This document shows, one piece after another, positions 12,542 through 26,948 of a DNA stretch of 64,000 nucleotides (position 1 is the stretch's first letter; every line of letters begins with the position of its first letter). The position numbers were made by a program, and so were the translations under genes. The notes below the pieces were generated by a model that had not been told where the DNA came from, searched no databases, and saw nothing but the letters and a program-made list of their open reading frames with translations. The stretch comes from Apostichopus japonicus (taxonomy: Eukaryota; Echinodermata; Holothuroidea; Aspidochirotida; Stichopodidae). The stretch spans positions 11,700,321 to 11,764,320 of the forward strand of contig NC_092578.1 in the NCBI RefSeq assembly GCF_037975245.1, read 5' to 3'.

Positions 12542-15510
12542 TCGAAAGTTCGGCACTTATCAATCGAATGTGCGACACCCATCAATCGAATGTTCGACAC
12601 CGATCATTCGAATATGGGACACCCATCAATCGAATATGGGACACCGATCAATTGAATGTTCGACATCCATCAATCGAATGTGCGGCACCCATCAATCGAA
12701 TGTTCGACAGTCATCATTCGAATGTTCGACACCGATCATTCGAATGTTCGGCACACAACAGTCAAATGTGCGGAACCGATCAATCGAATGTTTGACACCC
12801 ATCAATCGAATGTGCGACACCGATCATTCGAATGTTCGGCATCCATCAATCGAATGTGCGGTACCGATCAATCGAATGTGCGGCACCGATCAATCGAATG
12901 TGCGGCACCCATCAATCGAATGTTCGACACCCATCAATCGAATGTTCGACACCGCACATTCGAATGTTCGACACCCATCAATCGAATATGCGACACCGAT
13001 CAATTGAATGTTCGACACCCATCAATCGAATGTGCGGCACCCATCAATCGAATGTTCGAAAACCCATCATTCGAATGTTCGACACCGATCATTCGAAAGT
13101 TCGGCACCCATCAATCGAATGTTCGGCACCCATCAATCGAATGTTCGACACCGATCATTCAATGTTCGGCACACATCAATCGAATGTTCGACACCGATCA
13201 TTCGAATGTTCGGCACCCATCATTCGAATGTGCAGTACCGATCAATCGAATGTTCGACACCGATTAATGGAATGTGCGGCACCGATCAATCGAATGTTTG
13301 ACACCAATCAATCGAATGTTCGACACCGATCATTCGAAAGTTCGGCACCCATCAATCGAATGTGCGACACCCATCAATCGAATGTTCGACACCGATCATT
13401 CGAATATGGGACACCCATCAATCGAATATGGGACACCGATCAATTGAATGTTCGACAGTCATCAATCGAATGTGCGACAACGATCATTCGAATGTTCGGA
13501 ACACATCAGTCAAATGTTCGACACCGATCTTTCGAATGTTCGGCATCCATCAATCGAATGTGCGGTACCGATCATTCGAATGTGCGGCACCGATCAATCG
13601 AATGTTCGACACCCATCATTCGAATGTTCGACACCGATCATTCGAATGTTCGGCACACAACAGTCAAATGTGCGGCACCGATCAATCGAATGTTCGACAC
13701 CGATTAAACGAATGTTCGACACCGATCAATCGAAAGTTTGGCACCCATCAATCGAATGTTCGGTACCGATCAATCGAATGAGCGGCACCGATCAATCGAA
13801 TGTGCGACACCCATCAATCGAATGTTCGACACCGATCATTCGAAAGTTCGGCACCCATCAATCAAATGTGCGGCACCCATCAATCGAAGGTTCGACACCC
13901 ATCATTCGAATGTTCGACACACAACAGTCAAATGTGCGGTACCGATCAATCGAATGTTCGACACCGATTAATCGAATGTTCCACACCGATCATTCGAATG
14001 TTCGGCACCCATCAATCGATTGTACAGTACCGATCAATCGAATGTTCGACACCGATTAATCGAATGTGCGGCACCGATCAATCGAATGTTTGACACCCAT
14101 CAATCGAATGTGCGACACCGATCACTCGAATGTTCGGAACATACAGTCAAATGTTCGACACCGATCATTCGAATGTTCGGCATCAATCAATCGAATGTGC
14201 GGTTCCGATCAATCGAATGTGCGGCATCGATCAATCGAATGTGCGACACCCATCAATCGAATGTGCGGCACCCATCAATCGAATGTTCGACAGTCATCAT
14301 TCGAATGTTCGACACCGATCATTCGAATGTTCGGCACACAACAGTCAAATGTGCGGCACCGATCAATCGAATGTTCGACACCGATTAATCAAATGTGCGG
14401 CACCCATCAATCGAATGTTCGACACCCATCATTCGAATGTTCGGCACACAACAGTCAAAAAATGCGGCACCGATCAATCGAATGTTCGACACCGATTAAT
14501 CGAATGTTCGACACCGATTATTCGAAAGTTCGGCACCCATTAATCGAATGTGCGGCACCCATCAATCGAATGTTCGACACCGATTAATCGATTGTGCAGT
14601 ACCGATCAATCGAATGTTCGACACCGATTAATCGAATGTGCGGCACCGATCAATCGAATGTGCGACACCCATCAATCGAATGTTCGGAACATACAGTCAA
14701 ATGTTCGACACCGATCATTCGAATGTTCGGCATCCATCAATCGAATGTGCGGTTCCGATCAATCGAATGTGCGGCACCGATCAATCGAATGTGCGACACC
14801 CATCAATCGAATGTTCGGCACCCATCAATCGAATGTTCGACAGTCATCATTCGAATGTTCGTCACCGATCAATGGAATGTGCGACACCCATCAATCGAAT
14901 GTGCGGCACCGATCAATTGAATGTTCGACACCCATCATTCGAATGTGCGACAACGATCATTCGAATGTTCGGAACACATCAGTCAAATGTTCGACACCGA
15001 TCTTTCGAATGTTCGGCATCCATCAATCGAATGTGCGGTACCGATCAATCGAATATGCGGCACCGATCAATCGAATGTTCGACAGTCATCATTCGAATGT
15101 TCGACACCGATCATTCGAATGTTCGGCACACAACAGTCAAATGTGCGGCACCGATCAATCGAATGTTCGACATCGATTAATCGAATGTTCGACACCGATC
15201 ATTCGAAAGTTTGGCACCCATCAATCGAATGTGCGGTACCGATCAATCGAATGTGCGGCACCGATCAATCGAATGTTCGGCACACAACAGTCAAATGTGC
15301 GGCACCGATCAATCGAATGTTCGACAGTCATCATTCGAATGTTCGACACCGATCATTCGAATGTTCGGCACACAACAGTCAAATGTGCGGCACCGATCAA
15401 TCGAATGTTCGACACCGATTAATCGAATGTTCGACACCGATCATTCGAAAGTTTGGCACCCATCAATCGAATGTGCGGTACCGATCAATCGAATGTGCGG
15501 CACCGATCAA
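12542..15510 (+). repeat. 2,969-bp higher-order repeat, copy 2
   Basis: It begins exactly where copy 1 ends and repeats all its markers 2,969 bp later, including CAGTCAAAAAATGCGG (14,453). The copies abut without a gap or extra monomer. Perfect identity over almost 3 kb means a very recent duplication, gene-conversion-like homogenisation, or an assembly duplication. The last 650 bp also serve as the start of the 1,757-bp repeat. Confidence 0.93.
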
Positions 15511-16290
15511 TCGAATGTGCGACACCCATCAATCGAATGTTCGACACCGATCATTCGAAAGTTCGGCACCCTCAATCGTATGTGCGGCACCGATCATTCG
15601 AATGTTCGACACCCATCATTCGAATGTTCGACACCGATCATTCGAATGTTCGACACCCATCAATCGAATGTGCGGCATCAATTAATCGAATGTGCGGCAC
15701 CGATCAATCGAATGTTTGACACCCATCAATCGAATGTGCGGCATCGATCAATTGAATATGCGAAACCCATCAATCAAATGCTCGAAACCGATCATTCGAA
15801 TGTTCGGCACCCATCAATCGATTGTGCAGTACCGATCAATCGATTGTGCGACACCGAACAATCGAATGTGCGACACCCATCAATCGAATGTTCGACACCG
15901 ATCATTCGAAAGTTCGGCACCCATCAATCGAATGTGCGGCACCCATCAATCGAAAATTCGACACCCATCATTCGAATGTTCGTCACACAACAGTCAAATG
16001 TGCGGTACCGATCAATCGAATGTTCGACACCGATTAATCGAATGTTCGACACCGATCATTCGAAAGTTCGGCACACATCAATACAATGTTCCACACCGAT
16101 CATTCGAATGTTCGGCACCCATCAATCGATTGTGCAGTACCGATCAATCGAATGTTCGACACCGATTAATCGAATGTGCGGCACCGATCAATCGAATGTT
16201 TGACACCCATCAATCGAATGTGCGACACCGATCACTCGAATGTTCGGAACATACAGTCAAATGTTCGACACCGATCATTCGAATGTTCGA
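14864..16290 (+). repeat. 1,757-bp-offset repeat, copy 1
   Basis: This 1.43-kb block begins at CACCGATCAATGGAATG and recurs at 16,621. It contains CAATTAATCGAATGTGCGG, TATGCGAAACCCATC and CGAAAATTCGACACC. Its first ~650 bp are also at 11,895-12,541, giving three copies of that part. Confidence 0.88.
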
Positions 16291-16620
16291 CACCCATCAA
16301 TCGAATGTTCGACAGTCATCATTCGAATGTTCGTCACCGATCATCCAATGTTCGGCACACATCAATCGAATGTTCGACACCGATCATTCGAATGTTCGGC
16401 ACCCATCATTCGAATGTGCAGTACCGATCAATCGAATGTTCGACACCGATTAATGGAATGTGCGCCACCGATCAATCGAATGTTTGACACCTATCAATCG
16501 AATGTTCGACACCGATCATTCGAAAGTTCGGCACCCATCAATCGAATGTGCGGCACCCATCAATCGAATGTTCGACACCGATCATTCGAATATGGGACAC
16601 CCATCAATCGAATATGGGAC

Positions 16621-18047
16621 ACCGATCAATGGAATGTGCGACACCCATCAATCGAATGTGCGGCACCGATCAATTGAATGTTCGACACCCATCATTCGAA
16701 TGTGCGACAACGATCATTCGAATGTTCGGAACACATCAGTCAAATGTTCGACACCGATCTTTCGAATGTTCGGCATCCATCAATCGAATGTGCGGTACCG
16801 ATCAATCGAATGTGCGGCACCGATCAATCGAATGTTCGACAGTCATCATTCGAATGTTCGACACCGATCATTCGAATGTTCGGCACACAACAGTCAAATG
16901 TGCGGCACCGATCAATCGAATGTTCGACATCGATTAATCGAATGTTCGACACCGATCATTCGAAAGTTTGGCACCCATCAATCGAATGTGCGGTACCGAT
17001 CAATCGAATGTGCGGCACCGATCAATCGAATGTTCGGCACACAACAGTCAAATGTGCGGCACCGATCAATCGAATGTTCGACAGTCATCATTCGAATGTT
17101 CGACACCGATCATTCGAATGTTCGGCACACAACAGTCAAATGTGCGGCACCGATCAATCGAATGTTCGACACCGATTAATCGAATGTTCGACACCGATCA
17201 TTCGAAAGTTTGGCACCCATCAATCGAATGTGCGGTACCGATCAATCGAATGTGCGGCACCGATCAATCGAATGTGCGACACCCATCAATCGAATGTTCG
17301 ACACCGATCATTCGAAAGTTCGGCACCCTCAATCGTATGTGCGGCACCGATCATTCGAATGTTCGACACCCATCATTCGAATGTTCGACACCGATCATTC
17401 GAATGTTCGACACCCATCAATCGAATGTGCGGCATCAATTAATCGAATGTGCGGCACCGATCAATCGAATGTTTGACACCCATCAATCGAATGTGCGGCA
17501 TCGATCAATTGAATATGCGAAACCCATCAATCAAATGCTCGAAACCGATCATTCGAATGTTCGGCACCCATCAATCGATTGTGCAGTACCGATCAATCGA
17601 TTGTGCGACACCGAACAATCGAATGTGCGACACCCATCAATCGAATGTTCGACACCGATCATTCGAAAGTTCGGCACCCATCAATCGAATGTGCGGCACC
17701 CATCAATCGAAAATTCGACACCCATCATTCGAATGTTCGTCACACAACAGTCAAATGTGCGGTACCGATCAATCGAATGTTCGACACCGATTAATCGAAT
17801 GTTCGACACCGATCATTCGAAAGTTCGGCACACATCAATACAATGTTCCACACCGATCATTCGAATGTTCGGCACCCATCAATCGATTGTGCAGTACCGA
17901 TCAATCGAATGTTCGACACCGATTAATCGAATGTGCGGCACCCATCAATCGAATGTTTGACACCCATCAATCGAATGTGCGACACCGATCACTCGAATGT
18001 TCGGAACATACAGTCAAATGTTCGACACCGATCATTCGAATGTTCGG
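16621..18047 (+). repeat. 1,757-bp-offset repeat, copy 2
   Basis: It matches copy 1 with only a few substitutions, for example TGTGCGG for TATGCGG (16,811 versus 15,054) and CCCATC for CCGATC near 17,942. The 330 bp between the copies (16,291-16,620) are a different A-type mosaic resembling 3,510-3,830, with a TATGGGACACC pair. Confidence 0.88.
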
Positions 18048-19695
18048 CATCAATCAATCGAATGTGCGGTTCCGATCAATCGAATGTGCGGCATCGATCA
18101 ATCGAATGTGCGACACCCATCAATCGAATGTGCGGCACCCATCAATCGAATGTTCGACAGTCATCATTCGAATGTTCGACACCGATCATTCGAATGTTCG
18201 GCACACAACAATCAAATGTGCGGCACCGATCAATCGAATGTTCGACACCGATTAATCAAATGTGCGGCACCCATCAATCGAATGTTCGACACCGATCATT
18301 CGAATGTTCGGCACACAACAGTCAAATGTGCGGCACCGATCAATCGAATGTTCGACACCGATTAATCGAATGTTCGACACCGATTATTCGAAAGTTCGGC
18401 ACCCATCAATGGAATGTGCGGCACCCATCAATCGAATGTTCGACATCGATTAATCAAATGTGCGGCACCCATCAATCGAATGTTCGACACCGATCATTCG
18501 AATGTTCGGCACACAACAGTCAAATGTTCGACACCGATCATTCGAATGTTCGGAACATACAGTCAAATGTTCGACAACGATCATTCGAATGTTCGGCATC
18601 AATCAATCGAATGTGCGGTTCCGATCAATCGAATGTGCGGCACCGATCAATCGAATGTGCGACATCCATCAATCGAATGTGCCGACACCGATCATTCGAA
18701 AGTTCGGTACCCTCAATCGAATGTGCGGCACCCATCAATCGAATATTCGACACTCATCATTCGAATGTTCGACACCGATCATTCGAATGTTCGGCACACA
18801 ACAGTCAAATGTGCGGCACCGATCATTCGAATGTTCGACACCGATTATTCGAATGTTCGACACCGATCATTCGAAAGTTCGGCACCCTCAATCGAATGTG
18901 CGGTTCCGATCAATCGAATGTGCGGCACCGATCAATCGAATGTGCAACACCCATCAATCGAATGTGCGGCACCCATCAATCGAATGTTCGACACCCATCA
19001 TTCGAATGTGCGACACCGATCATTCGAATGTTCGGAACACACCAGTCAAATGTTCGACACCGATCATTCGAATGTTCGGCATCCATCAATCGAATGTGCG
19101 GAACCGATCAATCGAATGTGCGGCACCGATCAATCGAATGTGCGACACCCATCAATCGAATGTTCGACACCGATCATTCGAAAGTTCGGCACCCTCAATC
19201 GAATGTGCGGCACCCATCAATCGAATATTCGACACCCATCATTCGAATGTTCGACACCGATCATGCGAATGTTCGGCACACAACAGTCAAATGTGCGGCA
19301 CCGATCAATCGAATGTTCGACACCGATTAATCGAATGTTCGACACCGATCATTCGAAAGTTCGGCACACATCAATCCAATGTTCCACACCGATCATTCGA
19401 ATGTTCGGCACACATCAATCGATTGTGCAGTACCGATCAATCGAATGTTCGACACCGATTAATCGAATGTGCGGCACCGATCAATCGAATGTGCGACACC
19501 CATCAATCGAATGTTCGGAACATACAGTCAAATGTTCGACACCGATCATTCGAATGTTCGGCATCCATCAATCGAATGTGCGGTTCCGATCAATCGAATG
19601 TGCGGCACCGATCAATCGAATGTGCGACACCCATCAATCGAATGTTCGACACCCATCAATCGAATGTTCGACAGTCATCATTCGAATGTTCGGCA
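17926..19695 (+). repeat. ~1.75-kb higher-order block, copy 1 of 4
   Basis: The block runs through GATCACTCGAATGTTCGG, a 21-bp GGAACATACAGTC monomer, CAATGTGCCGACACC-type 23-bp monomers and the GTGCAACACCC module (18,942). It recurs at offsets of 2,590, 5,378 and 11,874 bp. It ends where CAGTCATCATTCGAATG is followed by GGCACACAAC. Confidence 0.85.
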
Positions 19696-20515
19696 CACAA
19701 CAGTCAAATGTGCGGCACCGATCAATCGAATGTTCGACACCGATTAATCAAATGTGCGGCACCCATCAATCGAATGTTCGACACCCATCATTCGAATGTT
19801 CGACACCGATTAATGGAATGTGCGGCACCGATCAATCGAATGTTTGACACCTATCAATCGAATGTTCGACACCGATCATTCGAAAGTTCGGCACCCATCA
19901 ATCGAATGTGCGGCACCCATCAATCGAATGTTCGACACCGATCATTCGAATATGGGACACCCATCAATCGAATATGGGACACCGATCAATGGAATGTGCG
20001 ACACCCATCATTCGAATGTGCGACAACGATCATTCGAATGTTCGGAACAAATCAGTCAAATGTTCGACACCGATCTTTCGAATGTTCGGCATCCATCAAT
20101 CGAATGTGCGGTACCGATCAATCGAATGTGCGGCACCGATCAATCGAATGTTCGACAGTCATCATTCGAATGTTCGACACCGATCATTCGAATGTTCGGC
20201 ACACAACAGTCAAATGTGCGGCACCGATCAATCGAATGTTCGACACCGATTAATCGAATGTTCGACACCGATCATTCGAAAGTTTGGCACCCATCAATCG
20301 AATGTGCGGTACCGATCAATCGAATGTGCGGCACCGATCAATCGAATGTGCGACACCCATCAATCGAATGTTCGACACCGATCATTCGAAAGTTCGGCAC
20401 CCTCAATCGTATGTGCGGCACCCATCATTCGAATGTTCGACACCCATCATTCGAATGTTCGACACCGATCATTCGAATGTTCGACACCCATCAATCGAAT
20501 GTGCGGCATCAATTA

Positions 20516-22285
20516 ATCGAATGTGCGGCACCGATCAATCGAATGTTTGACACCCATCAATCGAATGTGCGACACCGATCACTCGAATGTTCGGAACATA
20601 CAGTCAAATGTTCGACACCGATCATTCGAATGTTCGGCATCAATCAATCGAATGTGCGGTTCCGATCAATCGAATGTGCGGCATCGATCAATCGAATGTG
20701 CGACACCCATCAATCGAATGTGCGGCACCCATCAATCGAATGTTCGACAGTCATCATTCGAATGTTCGACACCGATCATTCGAATGTTCGGCACACAACA
20801 GTCAAATGTGCGGCACCGATCAATCGAATGTTCGACACCGATTAATCAAATGAGCGGCACCCATCAATCGAATGTTCGACACCGATCATTCGAATGTTCG
20901 GCACACAACAGTCAAATGTGCGGCACCGATCAATCGAATGTTCGACACCGATTAATCGAATGTTTGACACCGATTATTCGAAAGTTCGGCACCCATCAAT
21001 GGAATGTGCGGCACCCATCAATCGAATGTTCGACATCGATTAATCAAATGTGCGGCACCCATCAATCGAATGTTCGACACCGATCATTCGAATGTTCGGC
21101 ACACAACAGTCAAATGTTCGACACCGATCATTCGAATGTTCGGAACATACAGTCAAATGTTCGACAACGATCATTGGAATGTTCGGCATCAATCAATCGA
21201 ATGTGCGGTTCCGATCAATCGAATGTGCGGCACCGATCAATCGAATGTGCGACATCCATCAATCGAATGTGCCGACACCGATCATTCGAAAGTTCGGTAC
21301 CCTCAATCGAATGTGCGGCACCCATCAATCGAATATTCGACACTCATCATTCGAATGTTCGACACCGATCATTCGAATGTTCGGCACACAACAGTCAAAT
21401 GTGCGGCACCGATCATTCGAATGTTCGACACCGATTATTCGAATGTTCGACACCGATCATTCGAAAGTTCGGCACCCTCAATCGAATGTGCGGTTCCGAT
21501 CAATCGAATGTGCGGCACCGATCAATCGAATGTGCAACACCCATCAATCGAATGTGCGGCACCCATCAATCGAATGTTCGACACCCATCATTCGAATGTG
21601 CGACACCGATCATTCGAATGTTCGGAACACACCAGTCAAATGTTCGACACCGATCATTCGAATGTTCGGCATCCATCAATCGAATGTGCGGTACCGATCA
21701 ATCGAATGTGCGGCACCGATCAATCGAATGTGCGACACCCATCAATCGAATGTTCGACACCGATCATTCGAAAGTTCGGCACCCTCAATCGAATGTGCGG
21801 CACCCATCAATCGAATATTCGACACCCATCATTCGAATGTTCGACACCGATCATTCGAATGTTCGGCACACAACAGTCAAATGTGCGGCACCGATAAATC
21901 GAATGTTCGACACCGATTAATCGAATGTTCGACACCGATCATTCGAAAGTTCGGCACACATCAATCCAATGTTCCACACCGATCATTCGAATGTTCGGCA
22001 CACATCAATCGATTGTGCAGTACCGATCAATCGAATGTTCGACACCGATTAATCGAATGTGCGGCACCGATCAATCGAATGTGCGACACCCATCAATCGA
22101 ATGTTCGGAACATACAGTCAAATGTTCGACACCGATCATTCGAATGTTCGGCATCCATCAATCGAATGTGCGGTTCCGATCAATCGAATGTGCGGCACCG
22201 ATCAATCGAATGTGCGACACCCATCAATCGAATGTTCGACACCCATCAATCGAATGTTCGACAGTCATCATTCGAATGTTCGACA
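20516..22285 (+). repeat. ~1.75-kb higher-order block, copy 2 of 4
   Basis: It is nearly identical to copy 1, and apparently identical to copy 3 over 1.7 kb. Private features shared with copy 3 only are ATTAATCAAATGAGCGG (20,842 and 23,630), ACGATCATTGGAATG (21,167) and GCACCGATAAATCG (21,890). GTGCAACACCC lies at 21,532. Confidence 0.87.
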
Positions 22286-23303
22286 CCGATCATTCGAATG
22301 TTCGGCACACAACAGTCATATGTGCGGCACCGATCAATCGAATGTTCGACACCGATTAATCGAATGTTCGACACCGATCATTCGAAAGTTTGACACCCAT
22401 CAATCGAATGTGCGGCACCGATCACTCGAATGTTCGGAACATACAGTCAAATGTTCGACACCCATCAATCGAACGTGCGGCACCCATCAATCGAATGTTC
22501 GACAGTCATCATTCGAATGTTCGACACCGATCATTCGAATGTTCGGCACACAACAGTCAAATGTGCGGCACCGATCAATCGAATGTTTGACACCCATCAA
22601 TCGAATGTGCGACACCGATCATTCGAATGTTCGGCATCCATCAATCGAATGTGCGGTACCGATCAATCGAATGTGCGGCACCGATCAATCGAATGTGCGG
22701 CACCCATCAATCGAATGTTCGACACCCATCATTCGAATGTTCGACACCGCACATTCAAATGTTCGACACCGATCATTCGAATGTTCGACACCCATCAATC
22801 GAATGTGCGGCATCAATTAATCGAATGTGCGGCACCGATCAATCGAATGTTTGACACCCATCAATCGAATGTGCGGCATCGATCAATTGAATATGCGAAA
22901 CCCATCAATCAAATGCTCGAAACCGATCATTCGAATGTTCGGCACCCATCAATCGATTGTGCAGTACCGATCAATCGATTGTGCGACACCGAACAATCGA
23001 ATGTGCGACACCCATCAATCGAATGTTCGACACCGATCATTCGAAAGTTCGGCACCCATCAATCGAATGTGCGGCACCCATCAATCGAAAATTCGACACC
23101 CATCATTCGAATGTTCGTCACACAACAGTCAAATGTGCGGTACCGATCAATCGAATGTTCGACACCGATTAATCGAATGTTCGACACCGATCATTCGAAA
23201 GTTCGGCACACATCAATACAATGTTCCACACCGATCATTCGAATGTTCGGCACCCATCAATCGATTGTGCAGTACCGATCAATCGAATGTTCGACACCGA
23301 TTA

Positions 23304-25048
23304 ATCGAATGTGCGGCACCGATCAATCGAATGTTTGACACCCATCAATCGAATGTGCGACACCGATCACTCGAATGTTCGGAACATACAGTCAAATGTT
23401 CGACACCGATCATTCGAATGTTCGGCATCAATCAATCGAATGTGCGGTTCCGATCAATCGAATGTGCGGCATCGATCAATCGAATGTGCGACACCCATCA
23501 ATCGAATGTGCGGCACCCATCAATCGAATGTTCGACAGTCATCATTCGAATGTTCGACACCGATCATTCGAATGTTCGGCACACAACAGTCAAATGTGCG
23601 GCACCGATCAATCGAATGTTCGACACCGATTAATCAAATGAGCGGCACCCATCAATCGAATGTTCGACACCGATCATTCGAATGTTCGGCACACAACAGT
23701 CAAATGTGCGGCACCGATCAATCGAATGTTCGACACCGATTAATCGAATGTTTGACACCGATTATTCGAAAGTTCGGCACCCATCAATGGAATGTGCGGC
23801 ACCCATCAATCGAATGTTCGACATCGATTAATCAAATGTGCGGCACCCATCAATCGAATGTTCGACACCGATCATTCGAATGTTCGGCACACAACAGTCA
23901 AATGTTCGACACCGATCATTCGAATGTTCGGAACATACAGTCAAATGTTCGACAACGATCATTGGAATGTTCGGCATCAATCAATCGAATGTGCGGTTCC
24001 GATCAATCGAATGTGCGGCACCGATCAATCGAATGTGCGACATCCATCAATCGAATGTGCCGACACCGATCATTCGAAAGTTCGGTACCCTCAATCGAAT
24101 GTGCGGCACCCATCAATCGAATATTCGACACTCATCATTCGAATGTTCGACACCGATCATTCGAATGTTCGGCACACAACAGTCAAATGTGCGGCACCGA
24201 TCATTCGAATGTTCGACACCGATTATTCGAATGTTCGACACCGATCATTCGAAAGTTCGGCACCCTCAATCGAATGTGCGGTTCCGATCAATCGAATGTG
24301 CGGCACCGATCAATCGAATGTGCAACACCCATCAATCGAATGTGCGGCACCCATCAATCGAATGTTCGACACCCATCATTCGAATGTGCGACACCGATCA
24401 TTCGAATGTTCGGAACACACCAGTCAAATGTTCGACACCGATCATTCGAATGTTCGGCATCCATCAATCGAATGTGCGGTACCGATCAATCGAATGTGCG
24501 GCACCGATCAATCGAATGTGCGACACCCATCAATCGAATGTTCGACACCGATCATTCGAAAGTTCGGCACCCTCAATCGAATGTGCGGCACCCATCAATC
24601 GAATATTCGACACCCATCATTCGAATGTTCGACACCGATCATTCGAATGTTCGGCACACAACAGTCAAATGTGCGGCACCGATAAATCGAATGTTCGACA
24701 CCGATTAATCGAATGTTCGACACCGATCATTCGAAAGTTCGGCACACATCAATCCAATGTTCCACACCGATCATTCGAATGTTCGGCACACATCAATCGA
24801 TTGTGCAGTACCGATCAATCGAATGTTCGACACCGATTAATCGAATGTGCGGCACCGATCAATCGAATGTGCGACACCCATCAATCGAATGTTCGGAACA
24901 TACAGTCAAATGTTCGACACCGATCATTCGAATGTTCGGCATCCATCAATCGAATGTGCGGTTCCGATCAATCGAATGTGCGGCACCGATCAATCGAATG
25001 TGCGACACCCATCAATCGAATGTTCGACACCCATCAATCGAATGTTCG
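23304..25048 (+). repeat. ~1.75-kb higher-order block, copy 3 of 4
   Basis: It lies 2,788 bp after copy 2 with the same private variants, so copies 2 and 3 are the most recently related pair. Its last ~820 bp also form the start of the 2,721-bp duplication, showing overlapping rounds of amplification. Confidence 0.87.
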
Positions 25049-26948
25049 ACACCGATCACTCGAATGTTCGGAACATACAGTCAAATGTTCGACACCCATC
25101 AATCGAACGTGCGGCACCCATCAATCGAATGTTCGACAGTCATCATTCGAATGTTCGACACCGATCATTCGAATGTTCGGCACACAACAGTCAAATGTGC
25201 GGCACCGATCAATCGAATGTTTGACACCCATCAATCGAATGTGCGACACCGATCATTCGAAAGTTCGGCATCCATCAATCGAATGTGCGGTACCGATCAA
25301 TCGAATGTGCGGCACCGATCAATCGAATGTGCGGCACCCATCAATCGAATGTTCGACACCCATCATTCGAATGTGCGACACCGATCATTCGAATGTTCGG
25401 AACACACCAGTCAAATGTTCGACACCGATCATTCGAATGTTCGGCATCCATCAATCGAATGTGCGGTACCGATCAATCGAATGTGCGGCACCGATCAATC
25501 GAATGTGCGACACCCATCAATCGAATGTTCGACACCGATCATTCGAAAGTTCGGCACCCTCAATCGAATGTGCGGCACCCATCAATCGAATATTCGACAC
25601 CCATCATTCGAATGTTCGACACCGATCATTCGAATGTTCGGCACACAACAGTCAAATGTGCGGCACCGATAAATCGAATGTTCGACACCGATTAATCGAA
25701 TGTTCGACACCGATCATTCGAAAGTTCGGCACACATCAATCCAATGTTCCACACCGATCATTCGAATGTTCGGCACACATCAATCGATTGTGCAGTACCG
25801 ATCAATCGAATGTTCGACACCGATTAATCGAATGTGCGGCACCGATCAATCGAATGTGCGACACCCATCAATCGAATGTTCGGAACATACAGTCAAATGT
25901 TCGACACCGATCATTCGAATGTTCGGCATCCATCAATCGAATGTGCGGTTCCGATCAATCGAATGTGCGGCACCGATCAATCGAATGTGCGACACCCATC
26001 AATCGAATGTTCGACACCCATCAATCGAATGTTCGACAGTCATCATTCGAATGTTCGACACCGATCATTCGAATGTTCGGCACACAACAGTCATATGTGC
26101 GGCACCGATCAATCGAATGTTCGACACCGATTAATCGAATGTTCGACACCGATCATTCGAAAGTTTGACACCCATCAATCGAATGTGCGGCACCGATCAC
26201 TCGAATGTTCGGAACATACAGTCAAATGTTCGACACCCATCAATCGAACGTGCGGCACCCATCAATCGAATGTTCGACAGTCATCATTCGAATGTTCGAC
26301 ACCGATCATTCGAATGTTCGGCACACAACAGTCAAATGTGCGGCACCGATCAATCGAATGTTTGACACCCATCAATCGAATGTGCGACACCGATCATTCG
26401 AATGTTCGGCATCCATCAATCGAATGTGCGGTACCGATCAATCGAATGTGCGGCACCGATCAATCGAATGTGCGGCACCCATCAATCGAATGTTCGACAC
26501 CCATCATTCGAATGTTCGACACCGCACATTCAAATGTTCGACACCGATCATTCGAATGTTCGACACCCATCAATCGAATGTGCGGCATCAATTAATCGAA
26601 TGTGCGGCACCGATCAATCGAATGTTTGACACCCATCAATCGAATGTGCGGCATCGATCAATTGAATATGCGAAACCCATCAATCAAATGCTCGAAACCG
26701 ATCATTCGAATGTTCGGCACCCAGCAATCGATTGTGCAGTACCGATCAATCGATTGTGCGACACCGAACAATCGAATGTGCGACACCCATCAATCGAATG
26801 TTCGACACCGATCATTCGAAAGTTCGGCACCCATCAATCGAATGTGCGGCACCCATCAATCGAAAATTCGACACCCATCATTCGAATGTTCGTCACACAA
26901 CAGTCAAATGTGCGGTACCGATCAATCGAATGTTCGACACCGATTAAT
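24228..26948 (+). repeat. 2,721-bp higher-order repeat, copy 1
   Basis: About 124 monomers with internal repetition: roughly 24,330-25,048 recurs within the unit at offset 987 (25,317-26,035). The private variant CAATCGAACGTGCGG lies at 25,104 and 26,244. It also contains CAAATGCTCGAAACC and CACACAACAGTCATATG. Confidence 0.9.
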
